Shown: positions 12,286-25,539 of the stretch, one piece after another
Layout: each line of letters begins with the position of its first letter
Position numbering within the stretch: the stretch's first letter is position 1
Origin: Polytrichum commune
Lineage: Eukaryota; Streptophyta; Polytrichopsida; Polytrichales; Polytrichaceae
DNA: 64,000 nt
Assembly: GCA_950295325.1 (NCBI GenBank)
Contig: OX485808.1
Coordinates: forward strand, 19,426,527 to 19,490,526
Reading direction: 5' to 3'
Translations under genes and position numbers: made by a program
Notes under the pieces: generated by a model
Told to the model about the DNA's origin: nothing
Database searches by the model: none
Seen by the model: the letters and a program-made list of their open reading frames with translations, nothing else

Positions 12286-13582
12286 TTTGACTACTCCATT
12301 TTGTGGGTCAAAAAGGCTAACGGAGTGCACTTAGTCACTATGAGGGGTAATGGAGTGCATTGGCCACTATGCGATAACGCTTATTGTCAACCCAAATATC
12401 AAGTTGGTAGAAAGGCTTGAGACTACACTACCTAGCGCTATATTTTGAAATAATGAAGGAAACCCATTATTGTCATACCTATGTCAGAACAACTCAAAAT
12501 TGAGCAAAACTACCACCAAATCATGCGGTATTCCGACAATATGCTGCCAATAAGAATGAGCGGATCAGATCTGACCTCACAATGTGTAGAAGTAGATCGT
12601 TGTCTCAAAATCAACTTCTAAACTCAACCAACCTTCAAACGGTCATAATTTTGCCAATACAACTCAAAATTGAGCCAAACTACCACCAAAAGAAGCGCAA
12701 TTTCAATAGCTTTCCAATTATATGCAAATCAAAGCAGTCTGATAAATATTGAGTTCAAAATGCTCAAAAGTAGATTGGGCACCTTGGTTTAGGGTTTAGG
12801 TGAAAATTGCTATGAAAGAGACGGAAGCTAATGAGTCTATAGATTAGGTTTTCAAATAGAGAACCTAGTTCCCTTAGTTCCCATATTTTAACATCATTTT
12901 ACATATTTTTTTGATCTACATTTCATATGCAAAAGTTACATAAATTTCATGTTAGTCGTGTATTTATGCATGTGTGGGACCCACCATATACACATTTATT
13001 ACCTTTACATATGACAATTTTGGGGGGTCCAAGAGTGTTGTATTAAAAATGTCACAGTCAAATTGCAGAGGTAGATTCTAACTAGAAAGTCTGGTTTACA
13101 AAATTTGTGTCATTTATATCAAGGTTGTCATGTTATTGAGTGTTGTATTAAAGAGGTAGGACTGTACATTGTAAGAGCAAAAGTGGCACATGTCCTCATT
13201 TTTGGGGATTGGGATGGTCGGCCACCGGCCAGTTTCAATGACAAGTCTATGACATAAGGTACAGACTTGGTAAAGACTTGGTTTGCATATACACTTCACA
13301 ATAATTCACTCCTGATGCACAAAGCCTGAAACACTCATGTCACTGGAAAAATAGGACATGTTGAATCTCCAATCCCATCATCAGGCACGGAACAAATTTT
13401 CTATATGCTGATTGTGGGAAGAAGAGTCAGAACCTGTACTATAAAGCATCCACATACTCTTCTTGATTTCCACAAAATCTGCTAACAAGAAAGTTAAAAG
13501 CTCATTCATGCACATGAAGTAGACAAGTGGATCACAACATACAAGGACATCTGAGTGCATTTATTTTCTAAAGATAATGGAT
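12286..13582. other. Intergenic DNA with a local direct repeat
   Basis: No supported gene. ACTCAAAATTGAGC, followed by an ACTACCACCAAA motif, occurs twice (about 12493 and 12662), about 170 bp apart, suggesting an old tandem duplication. The rest is AT-rich without recognisable elements. Confidence 0.4.
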
Positions 13583-16500
13583 GTAGAAATCCAGCTGAAT
13601 TGCACTTGACGAAAAATCAATGCAGCAACAAGGAATACAAGGCTTTCAGTGTGAACTTGCACACAGCAAAACTACAGTTTATATATATATATATGAGTAG
13701 GAAATCCATTCAAATAAACCAATTTGACCACAATATAAATTGAAGTAGAAGTCGTTTTTTGATCGCCTACTCCTATTGGTCATCAGCTAGTCACTAACTA
13801 TGAACAGAACACATACCTGCCATTTTTTCTAGTGCCATGTTCAGAAAATGGACATTTACCCTGAAAGCGAGATGATCTATTTACTCACAATTTCAGGGAA
13901 AGTGAAGTGGCTATGACTTTTTCATGGAAACAGTGAATCCTTACTATGTTTAATTTTGTTTTGTATCAAAGCCAGTCTTGCAGACATGGCTACAAACACA
14001 ACATGCATGCCATCACTGGTTTTTGACAATCTATGTAGCAATCGAAGTTGGCCATCACATGGGATGCACCCCAAAGTGTCCTCATGACTCCTGTCGGATT
14101 GATAAGAACTTGGAGCAAAAGCCAAGAAACTGGTTATAAATTGAGTCCTGAACATGTCTTCATGCGCCTCTATGTTGTCCTCTGCATCTCTTTACCGAAT
14201 GGGATGATATTGGCCAGAAAGGCGTTTGGGTGGCAGCTTCCTCAAAATGAAAAGAACAAGGCCGGATGGAACAATCTCCACAATCTGCACATGTGTAACC
14301 TAAAAGGGTTAGGAACTCATCTTCCTACATGACAACATATATAAAATGCAGAATAGATGAAGGCAGTAGCCAGAGCCACTTGGTAACATAATAAAAGCAA
14401 TGAAGGAAAACTTATAGCTTTCAGTCTGCATTCAACTTGTTCTCAGATATCCCCAACTGGAGCAGGTCTTATTTCATTGCAGATGCTAAGTAACTTGACC
14501 AATCCCATCTCACTACATGCATGCACCACAGTGATAATAGTGGGTACTTGGAAGATGGAGTTCCATCATTGCGTACCGTGTAGTAGATGGCATTCAGAAT
14601 AGGATGGTAGAGAACATCCAGATCAATAGCCTTATCAAACACAGAGAAGGCCATCTGTCATGACCACTTGGTGAGTAAGTATTAAGAAACAACCTTCAAG
14701 TATCATAACACAAAACAAGCATGTGATGCAAAAACTGCAAACAGCAGCACACCTACATACATCCGATATTCTCACTTGACCAGGAATTCTTAACCATCAG
14801 CTTCAAGGCAGAAAACCTCATCTCATAACTGAATACAGATTATTCAGGTTCTGATTACTTCTTGTATACTTGCACCAGTGCAACCTAGGATGCATCACTT
14901 TAGAACTTACTATGAAAGATCTGATGGTGAAGCATGTGAAGCATATAGCTGTCACACATCCAACCTGCACAGCACCCATCAAGAATTTTAAATTTTGAGT
15001 TTCAAGGTTCACATGTGCAAGACCACATATATCAGGCTCATTGAGAACAATATCCAAGAGAAAATAGGAATGGTGGGAACCACTAAGCAAGGTAGATACA
15101 TTTTTTCAATAATAAGGGTACCAAATCGGTATTCATATTGATGAATATTCTCAGATTTTGTGTACTGCAGAGAGGTGGAGGACATAAGTGCACTTGTCAA
15201 GCATTCTTTGACCCTATCCAAAGAAGGTGAACAAACCTCGCGGAGTTTCTTCCTGCGACCTTTTGACTCAATAGGGAAGCGCCTGAGCATGAGGAACAAC
15301 CTATAGCCACATTCCCATGTGTTACTTGACATTATTGATAAAATTGGAATATAGTGGCCCAAGATGTATAATAACTCTTGGAACTTGTGAAGCATTGCCT
15401 AGCGCAAACCAAAGCCAGGACATAATAGGATGTGACTTTACCTTCCTCCATAAAGTAAAAACCCAAGGGCTGCTATTAATGATACAACTGCAGCCAACCA
15501 GGAACCATATCAGGAGATGCATTTGAAGATCACACAACTTCAAGTACAGATATCAGAAGGAAAGAATGTGTGAACCACAAAGTTACACATCCTCGATTCA
15601 TACACTCATTGCCAGGGAGACATGACATTGAAGCATACAGACAGGCTGATATATCTGGGTTTTTAACCAAAAGCATTTTATGTGTTACAGTTCTTATTCT
15701 GATACTGAATTTGGTCATAGGAAGGACAATCACATAAAGGTTGCCCTATGCGCTCACTAATTTAATGACACATTCTATCTTTCCAAAACATTACCATTCC
15801 ATAACTAGTATGTAAACAAATTGGTGTAGCAGTCACATGACATTCTATAAACTTAAAGGATGTGACATCTCTTTGTACAACAGCTTCACGGCTAATAGCA
15901 TTGATACTAATACTAATCCAGCATTTAACTAAATAAGAAATAGACATGAACTTACCAGCAAAGAAAAACTTGGCAACAGTCATCACCAGTGCACTTGGTG
16001 TCCACCACAAGTAGATCCATATACAAGCCTGCAGACAAAGAACAACAGCATAGATATTGGACAAACAAAACAGAACTGGACATGGGAAATCAGCTAAACC
16101 GGTGGAGAAACAAAGTAGAAAAAAAGACTTTGAAGGCACAAAAAAAGATGCAACCTGCACAGATATGCAAGACATTCCACTATCCCAACTGGCAAACACA
16201 ATCTACAGTCAAAATGGACACATAGAATTGGCCGGAAAAAGTGCATTGAATTCCTTGAATCCAGTTGCCAGTTGTCATACGAAGTAACTCTGCAAAATCT
16301 GGCTCTTTTGTTTCCGTCCACTCAGTACAATAGTTCTAGAAGCCTCACCTGAACAAAGTAGATAGCTGCATTTGTGATCAGAAAAGTCGGCCGCAGACTA
16401 TCAGTTGGAAGACTGCGTGCCTGCAATTGCATTCATGGTCATAAGTTTTACCACATTCCTATGTCTCCTTGGTATATTTAGGGATCAGACTCCTATACTT

Positions 16501-19183
16501 CACAAAATATAAATCTACTCACATAACACAAACAAGCGAAGGAAAACAGCGAATCTAGAGTAAGAAACAAACCTGATGGTAAATCTCTGCCCAGAACAAC
16601 ACTAACAGAGTATAAGTTGTGAAGAACAGAATGCCTGGTAAGTCCAAAAGAACATGCCGCAATATCTGCATGCCCGGAAAAAGAATAGCAAATCAGATAA
16701 TCACACAAAAGTAGCAAGTGAATCATCCTCACAGTTCCAGCAAACACATCACTTTGTCCCACTAAAAAACAGGACTCATGCATTGAACACTACAAGAAGG
16801 AAGCCACAATGAAACCAGTACAACATATCAGCCCATCTGATCTTTCTGCCTATCATAATGATCTCAACAATCCTAAGATGGTGTGTTGCTCTATGCTAAA
16901 TGTTCTTGAATGACATACATCTGGAGAAAGTCCCTGAATATCTTCACGGAAGCAGAAAACAGCAGCACGAACTGCATCAACACCAACCCTTCACATTAAT
17001 ATCCAGCTTATGACACAAAGAATCTCTAGCAAAATCTAGACCAAAAAAAGTGACCAGTAAAGTTAAGCAAAACAATTTCTCACAAAAATGCAATGGAAGG
17101 CATACAGTGCAGAGGGTCACTAAATGACTTACCTCCATTGACAATGAAATTCAAAAGATGAAAGACCTTCTGTGTTGTCCATCCATACTCTGGAACACGA
17201 AGCTCAATACGAATCAATTGTACCTGTACATTTCATGAAGAAAAAGATTACAAATTGCCTCTGTGCATGGGACAATAAACTTATACAAAGAGATCCAGGC
17301 AGCCAGATACAAGTTACAAAAATGTGAATTAAAACCTGGAGTATTTGTTTGAGTGAAAACAATTAAGATGTAAGATTTTGAATACAACTCACATATCACA
17401 CCACCAGCTCTATCATACATGGATGATCACGTCAACAATCACCAGCAGTCAGGCTCGCATTTACAACCATCAAGACACTCTACATTACATGATTTTGCTG
17501 GCGACCTTGTATGAATACAAAACTAGATTTCAAAAAAATGTCAAATTTTAAATTCACAGTTACCAATGTAACCAAATGACCTCTCAGTTCACCATGAGGG
17601 CGTTGCAAATTTCTAAGCAACCATGCCAAATCACTTATAAGCTGATTAGATCAACAACTTCAGGAGTCTTCCATTCCCTCTAATGTTCGACCCATTACAT
17701 TTGTGTCTGTGTTGTCTGTATATGTAAATACTAGTCTCAGCTCAGCCTATAGCCAGTAAGACGAGACAAATGCAGCCTTTACTTCCATTCCTAAATACAC
17801 GCCCACCTCCTCCACGATAAATAGCACTACAGAGCAACTCTGGAACTGATAAACCTCCTCACAATTCAAGTACCTATCCAACTTGACAATCCAAAGAGAA
17901 GGACAAAGTTCAAAGTGATATAAATGGATATTGTATGCTACATTATGTATTTCCCAGGCACTACCCATTGATCAATGAAATATCAGCGCAGTCCGGTTTG
18001 CAGCTGTGTCTCACATAGTATTTTATCTTCACCTTTAAAGGACAGAAAGGCAAGTTGCAGTTGTCACTTCTTACTTTTACTTTTCCATTGCAAATATGGC
18101 TTCCAACCATCACTCCTGCCCCAAAGCTCGAAGACCTAGGACAAGGGTGAAACCCTACTCAAGTAGAGCATTCCAAATTAACCAAGAGTGCTTCTGTGAG
18201 GACCGCAGTTTAAAAAGGGCTGTGTCCATCATTACAAGCACCCGCACAAAGCAATAATGAAGTGAATAGATAGAGTTACTTCTGTTAATTAAGAACAGCA
18301 CAGAGAGTCTCCCTATCACATAAAGCACAAGTCTAGAGACGAAGGGCTCCGTAATCTCCTGTACAGTGTTGGCTAAAATCTAAACAGCAGTAGCAGAGTT
18401 CGCCTCATTTGAATACTTGGCAAGCTGACCAGCGGTAGAACCATCTTAGGTTTGTATCAAATAGAGCAACGCGATACAGGGAAAATAAAAAAGAGCGAAG
18501 GAATTTTGAGATTTCAATTGCATCCAGATTGGAAAATTTGCATTCAATCCACATCCAAACGTCTCTCTTCAGAATAGCCGCAAAAGGACATAGTGCGAGA
18601 ACTCAAAGGACCGTTCCGCTTCCTCTTCGGCCTAAGAAGTAGGAAGTGCAAGCCAAAGATAACCAAAATGACCTTTCCATGCAATCAAGACCTCCACGGG
18701 CCAGACCACCGCTATACTCAGCATCGACTACACTCAGACTCGGTCGCAATTATGCCACTGCAAGAGAGAGAGGAAAGAAGGCGAGGAACGCATCTGTTAG
18801 GTCAAATTAGAGCGCGATTGACGACATACCAAGGCAATGAGGGCGATGACGGCATACGCAATTGCGAGGCCGAGGAAGATATGTTCCTGCCATTCCACAG
18901 ACTCGTCGATTCGACGCCACCAGTCCATGAATCCAGCCACGGCATGCTGCGTCAGTAATCCTACGGGAAGCAAACCTGGCTCCATCATCCCTGGCTGGCC
19001 CGCCCCCGCGCTGCCCTAACGGACGCAAATGTGCACCAAATCGGACGCTTCTTCGGCCAAAAGGACGCTGGTTGAGATGGGGAAGGCAATCTGCGGTGTT
19101 GAATGGCGAGATCCGAGGTGTGGCATGGGGGTGGCATGCGATTTGCGAGGGGCGGGCGAGTCGGACCAAGGGCCAGGAGTTCG
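13583..19183. repeat. Segmental duplication, unit B (TOM1-like block)
   Basis: Same-orientation partner of 3450-8975. All eleven exons have identical lengths. Introns are alignable but contain small indels, for example intron 1 is 1606 bp here and 1652 bp in unit A. Homology ends near 19183. Just upstream lies unrelated GC-rich sequence with a repeated CCTACCTACCAGG (about 19228 and 19269). Confidence 0.85.
14192..18988 (-). CDS. TOM1-like: TOM1/THH1-family seven-transmembrane protein, copy B
   Basis: Eleven coding exons: 18988-18830, 17223-17133, 16971-16919, 16665-16573, 16420-16349, 16028-15956, 15487-15442, 15300-15237, 14964-14911, 14654-14577, 14284-14192. The model gives 291 residues, the same as copy A, with TAA at 14194-14192. 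I count about 11 substitutions against copy A, three of them in the first ten residues; exons 2, 8, 9 and 10 are identical in protein. Every family landmark is intact ([47 protein letters not shown]). All introns are GT-AG, including intron 2 (GTAAGT), where copy A has GC. Intact frames and near-silent divergence suggest both copies are functional under purifying selection. Expression cannot be judged from sequence. Confidence 0.92.
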
Positions 19184-22100
19184 ACAAGCCTCTCTGCTAC
19201 GAGCCAGCACATGCCTCCCCCCCTCTTCCTACCTACCAGGTGGAAGCTCTACCTGGCTTGTGCGTTTCCTACCTACCAGGCCAGCCCAACGAGCTTACGA
19301 GAACGCCGGGGACCCGCCAGCGTATCGGGCCGGGTATCGGGAACACCACCTCCTCTTCCGGGTATCATGTAATTAAATGTGGTGCCAGGTGGCGCCTATT
19401 TAAACTCATCCATCGTGGATGAATCGTCAATTTAACCCCTAAATACGCAACAATGAATGGGCAACCCAATCCCTAGTTGCAGATGAACCAGTTGAATTTG
19501 AGAAATAACCGGTTGAACTTCATGAAAATTAGCGATCGTTTTAGAGAAATCCATGGAATACATCTCAACATTAGTAAAGAATATCCAATATCACAACATG
19601 TAACCAGTTGGACCTGGAATTACTAATTTTTTGATCAATTATGCCCAAAAATGCTCCCTAATACACTACTGTGCAAACAATTTTTTTAATTCATAATACG
19701 GTTAAAAGCTAACTTTGATATCTTGCACAACATTACACAACCAACCCTGGCCAGTGCTAGACACACTCACCTCTTTGAATTGGGCTCCTACCACTATAAA
19801 CCGCGGTGAACATGTAGGCAACTTCTATATATATGTGTGTGTGTGTGTGCGTGTGGAAAATTTTCTCCATAAATTAGCACGAGATGTCCCAAACTAGTTT
19901 AGAGGACCCACTTCATATGAATAAATCATAAACTTATGGGGGTCATTTTTTATTATATCCATGTCACCTTTGGTGATAGTGGTAAGGGTTCAACTCAAAG
20001 AGGTGGGCATCTAGCCCTAGGCACTAACCCCTCATGCATCCTTTCAAAAAGGAGAGGGGTAGGTCCAAGGTTGTCATCTCATAGTTATTCCCATCCTATA
20101 TTCAGCCCCCTTCATGTATGCTAAATTTGGCTAGCATGTCAATAGATTGACATGCAGACATAATGGTTTCTCAATAGATATGTACTATGCAACCCCCGTA
20201 AGGGAAGGCCGAGATTAGCTACATGGCCATTGATTGGCACTATGTGAGCAAAACTCAACATAAGTAATGTTCATTTTGTAAGGCCATTGGTCTAATGTCC
20301 AAAAAAAAATCTAGTCTCATGGTGCATTGGCCTAGAACTAAGTATTTTTTCTTTTTTCTTTTTTAAGGGCATCTCACATTCTACAAAGGTGTGGATGATA
20401 ATGTTTACACCACATCCATGCAATTATTATCAATGTTTTTTTTCTTTGGGGGGGAGGGGGGGTCCATGAGGTCATATTATACTAGAATAAAACTAGATGG
20501 TTTTTTTTCTCTTAAGAATCAAAGCTTTGAAAAAAGGAGGGAGAAAAAGCCAACAAGTAATATGGTTTGGCATGTTGCTACCAACTTTGCATCAAATGCC
20601 ATGTACACATCCTATGCCATATTAGCGCCCCCCCTTGGACCTAAATCCAAGGGAGAATTCTTGCCTATCGCCAACTTAAAATTTATATAAAATCATTAAA
20701 AAGCCATATTGCATTCTTCGTTGTGCATTGTGCAACTAACGCATGTATCACTCATGAAATAAAATAAATGTGGTGGTTATAATGTTTGAAAAAACCATGA
20801 GCTTCATGATTCCAATTTAGAAGGAGTTGACTTGAAGAGTTCATAAGATAATGAAATATTGTATTTGAGTAGCCAAATCTCGTCAAAGGTGTCACAACTT
20901 TATCAATAGTTTTCATGTTGAAGTAATTAACTACCCGGACAAACGAATAAACAAGTGTCGGAATCCAATCACTATAATGACACTTCTACCTTACCATGTG
21001 TGCCAAGCAACTTCATGGAGCTCATGAGAACACGGGAGAGGAGGGAAGGCGGGTTCCTTTTGGGAACACGATCCTATATATCCTATCTTAATTAGCATCA
21101 TAATGCATATCATAGATGAGTGCGCTAAAATGACCTCTAACGGTCAGTTTCATGTGCAAATCATGTTTCAATATACAAAACTTCCTTCCAAACTAAATCC
21201 AAGCCTTTATATGTGGAATATGCATTTTAGATTAAAAGCTATGAGTATAGATTATCATCTTCTTCCTTACCTTAAAAATAAAATAAAATAGGATTCAAGT
21301 GATGATGATTCCATCGAGAGTAAAATAAAATAAAATAAAATAATTAATTTTAAAAATGAACCTTACATGCATTCATTTTCTCCAAGCCAACACTTAGAAG
21401 GAAGACATGGGACTATCCTTTTTTTCCGACTACAATGTGGAGACAAAAGGTGATAAGATAGGGTTAAGCGTGGTGGAGTGAACTCAAAGGGTGCATGAAT
21501 ATGGTTTGGTTTCCTACCACCTACCTGGGGGGTAATAATAATAAAATTGAACCCTATAAATTGGTTGTTGACTCATTCCAATTCAAGCTCACTAGACTAG
21601 TTTGAGGTCTTTGACCCCAATTCAAGAGTTAACTTAATTCAAAATCATAATCCCCATGTTCAACAATAGAAGGCAACGCTTTCACCTCCCCTCCCCCAGT
21701 AAGTAGGTGTTGTGAACATTCACCCACATTAAATCCATCACAGCCTCAAGACGAGCAATTGATTAACGTCCTTGGTTTGCGGCCCGAATCCCATACATAA
21801 TGGCTTCTCGAAAAGAAAAAAGAGAGAAAGAAATCATACAAATAGTAGGTTAAAACACATTAGATTTCCTTTGTCCCAAATAAGAAAGGCAAAAAAGAGA
21901 ATAAGCAAAAGCACATTGGTAGACTCGGGACACCAACATTCAACGACGACCGTGCGGAAAATGCATATTTATATTGGACCGAGACCCAAAGAAATTGAGA
22001 ACCTAACAATGTGTCTTGTACATATATTAGATCGAAACAAGGCTTGAAATTGGGACACGTAGCGACCAATTGTTTTTAGAACAATTGTGTGAGTTGTTTT

Positions 22101-22287
22101 GAGGAGGGATTTAGTGTTTTCTTGGGGATGTGATGTTACGTATATGTACATGTACCAACTCATTCATACATGCCTTATCCACTTACAATTCACAAATGAA
22201 TGTGTGCCAACATGTGGCGGAATTCCCGAATTTGAAGGTCCCAATTTGGGTGAGGCACAAAGACTCAAGAATGCTCCACACAATTGA
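19184..22287. other. Intergenic DNA with repeat fragments
   Basis: No supported gene. The first 200 bp, upstream of TOM1-like copy B, are GC-richer than the surroundings. A (TG)n tract lies near 19832-19850, and GGGGGGGAGGGGGG lies near 20450. AAATA-type short repeats occur at about 21278-21345. Frames of 60-116 codons here overlap on several strands without splice logic and look like chance. Confidence 0.45.
19440..19645. repeat. Interspersed repeat, GAACCGGTTGA family, copy 1
   Basis: The stretch contains GATGAACCAGTTGAATTTGA, AACCGGTTGAACTTCA and, about 120 bp on, ACATGTAACCAGTTGGACCT, then ATTATGCCCAAAAATG. The same ordered motifs occur at 24950-25140 and 44130-44330. No clear termini are visible. 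The family is not identified. Confidence 0.5.
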
Positions 22288-22784
22288 GGGCCACTTCACA
22301 CACGAGACCAAGAGCCCGTGACCATTACACTTCAAGCACTCTCATTGGTGGAAAAGGCGAAGCCGGTCCAAGTTCGCTTCACACTACGCTTGAGGGACCA
22401 ACGGAGTATGTGAGTGCAAGATGCATGCAATGTCTACATGGATTCCTACATGGCATCGAATGGATCATGTCTCACGGTCACTTGGACTATTCTATAAAAC
22501 TGCCTCTTGGAGGTAAGCCTAAAACAAAACCCATAAACCATGGCACTCCTAAAGTTCACAAGCATTCTTTATTCTATTTTATCATATGTGAGGACCCTTG
22601 TGAATAGAAATCCGTTGGAACAACATTTGCTTGAAGGTCCGGTCACATATGACTTCACACTACACTTGAGGATATGTGACCACACTACATGAGTTTGGAG
22701 GTGTCTTGGGATGGCATTTGGACACTTTTTTGGGGGCTCTCACAATTCATGGTCATGGCTCTTGGCTCGTGTGTGAAGTGGCCC
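22288..22784. mobile_element. PIF/Harbinger-type MITE
   Basis: The 497-bp element has GGGCCACTTCACACACGAGA at the left and TCGTGTGTGAAGTGGCCC at the right. The TGA target duplication is at 22285-22287 and 22785-22787. Inside are further outward- and inward-facing CTTCACACTACRCTTGAGG motifs (about 22377 and 22651), so it may be a composite or have a rearranged interior. No transposase is visible. Confidence 0.82.
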
Positions 22785-22787
22785 TGA

Positions 22788-25539
22788 GTTTGGGATAAGC
22801 ATTACTTGCATAATAATAACTCAAAAACATCATCTTGTAATAAGGCATCATCACGTGATTAAGTTAAGCTTACGGTAGGTGGTTCTTGAATGGGTACTTT
22901 TCCCGAGTAGCTCAATTCTACTAGGATGCGAAACACTTGATTAGCGCAAGATGGTTAGCAAATTTGAATCAAGGCGGTAGCACTTTCCTCATGATTGTTG
23001 GAGCTCAAATGAGCATTTCCTTTAATTCAAGATTAAAGTGAAGATCTTTGTGCTCATTAAGTGGTCATACACGTCTTCCCAATTATGTTGACTATTGAGC
23101 TTAGAATAATTATCATGTTTTGAACAAGTAGTTCAATCTCTTTTAAACATGTGATGCCTATTTGGTACCCATTCTTGGAGCCACACTAAAACACACACCA
23201 TAATTATGATATTTTATTAAGATAAATAACCAAATTAGACACGTCTACCTTATGTTTTGCTTGCATAACAAAAACTCAAAAAAACACATCATCTTGTTAT
23301 AAGGTACAACATGGAATTAAAAAAATCACATGAGTTTGTTAATGGATATTGGTGTACTACCTATCCTTCAATAAGTGGACCCATCATACATACACGGTCA
23401 TCATTAACAAATGTGGATAAATGTGAAATGAAATGACTACTTATAAAATGAGCCATGACACTCCATCACTCTCTAAATTTTTACTGCTCTTAAGTAAGTC
23501 ATCCTCCTTGAACTATACATAACATACTATTATGAAAGACAAGAGAGATGTGTAAAAATCTACCCCATAAGAATATGGATGAAGTTGAAAATAGATAATT
23601 ATTTGCATGGATGAACCCAATCACGTATGAGAGTGTTGTAGTGGATACACGGTTTGAAGTAAGGTAGATGTTCCTAATTTGATGTATGATCTTAAAACGT
23701 ACACTTATATTTGAGTGGTATACGGTTAAGTGTGAATTTAAGAACATACATCAAACAAACACGTGTTGTAAAGAGACTGGACTATGTGCTCAAAGGTTGC
23801 TAGTTATTCCAGACGTAATAATCGACATAACTGAGGGACTTATATAATCATTTAGTAATAAAGAGATTCGTCACTTTGACGATGAATAGAATTTTCATAC
23901 TAGCTTTAGAGATTATTGAGGCAAGTGGCTACATGCATGATTTAGATTTGTTAATCAAACTTGCACGAATTGCGTTTCATATCCTATGAGAAGTGGGTGT
24001 AGAGAGGAAATCATTTGTTGAAGATCCGTTACCTTAAGCCTTTGGTTCCAAATACACATATGTTTATGATTGTTAGATTGGTTCACAAATTGTTTCATCC
24101 GATCAACAATTGCCAATCACGATGATTGTCATTTCATGTTCTAGAAATCAAAGTAGTGGTGCAAAAGATATAAGAGCTCAAACCAATGATTCTTATCCTC
24201 TTCAAATCGTGGTCACATAGATCCTCTCACCCTACCAACTGGGTTCACTATCAAACCCATGATGATGTCTATGTTATGAGCACGTAATCCAATCCCATCA
24301 TAACGCATGTCTTCGTGGTGTGTGTCACCAACTACACGCTTTGGCACATACCTACCACACAAATATAGGTGTCCGATTTAAAAGAATGACTACACAAGAC
24401 CCACATATATCAGTATGTTTTATACGTGTACATATTGTGTGAATATGATAAGTAAGTAGTAGAAAGATTAATACAAGGTTCAAAATTTCAACAATTAATA
24501 CAAAATTGAAATTTTTAGAAAGATGGACATAACAATACTAAGCATGTAGGCTTTAGCTTCCTTTCCAAAAGGGAGGTTGAAGTCTCGGCTAGGCTGACTC
24601 TACATGATTTTGAGCTAATATACTTGACTTTATTATGGTTGGATTTCTTTGATGCCAACGGTGACCTGTTGGACAAGTGTGTTGTCCCATGTGAGTCCCG
24701 GGACTAGGCTCAGGAGTTATTGTTTAATTCTAAAATCAAGTAGTATCAAATTAAAAAATCCTAGTCGGCATTTCATTATGTCAAAATGAGCAATATTCAA
24801 GTTGAGTACTATCCATTTTGTAATGGAACCTCAACATAAAGAGGCATGATTATGCTCATTTTATTCCCAGCCCCACGGTGCAAGAGCCTATAGTCGGGGA
24901 ATGTTGTGGGCCTGCTTCAATTTATTTCCAATGAACAGAGAGAACTGACTTCTAATTACATATGAACCGATTGAGTTAGAAAGATATCGATCAAGGTTCA
25001 AGACTTCATAAAAATTACCGATCATTTTAGAAAAAAATATAGAATATACCCCGATTTAGTAAAGGAAAACCAAAAGGTGGTAACATGCAACCAATTGGAC
25101 TTGGACACACTAGGATATCAACCGATTATGCCCAAAAACAATAGAAAAGTTATAAATGAAAAGTAGCATATCGGAGGCCATGCAGTCCATTACACGGGGC
25201 TTTACCCGTTTGCTACCCAGTCATCATAAGTGGAACTTGGCCCTTAGGGATGAGCCAGTTCAAGTCCCATGGGGCTTTTGGAGATGGATAGGCTTGGATG
25301 AACGGACCGTGGGGAGGCTAACTTTGGATGAATGTTGGGGGGGGGGGGGAGACTGGATAAGCTTGTTCCCAAGAGGTGATGACTCGTACAACCTGCATGT
25401 CCTTATGCTTCCGACATTTGGAAAGAAAGCCCACTTGCTTGGTCACAACAAGAGGGCTTATAGCATGCTAACTTAATTGTGGACAAAGGACCAACCGTAA
25501 CTTGCAAGGTAAACCGTACCCCAACATCTTTCAACACCA
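22788..25539. other. AT-rich intergenic DNA with long-TIR repeat fragments
   Basis: No supported gene. Sequence at about 23040-23260 (TCCCAATTATGTTGACTATT, then CAATCTCTTTTAAACATGTG) matches the arm of the long inverted-repeat element at 54665-55712. The region near 23750-23800 (ACACGTGTTGTAAAGAGACT) resembles its inner segments, so a decayed copy probably spans about 23030-23800. Near 24690-24900 is a further unassigned repeat. Confidence 0.4.
24950..25140. repeat. Interspersed repeat, GAACCGGTTGA family, copy 2
   Basis: The motif order matches 19440-19645: TATGAACCGATTGAGTT, TTACCGATCATTTTAGA, ATGCAACCAATTGGACTTGG, then GATTATGCCCAAAAAC. The copy is diverged and no termini are recognised. 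Confidence 0.5.

Noticed and set aside
18593-19422. Several plus-strand frames of 60-121 codons
   Set aside because: They lie antisense to the first exon and 5' flank of TOM1-like copy B; the GC-rich antisense strand simply lacks stops.
25156-25476. A 106-codon plus-strand frame
   Set aside because: No recognisable domain; it contains a poly-G run and sits between repeat fragments, so chance is more likely.
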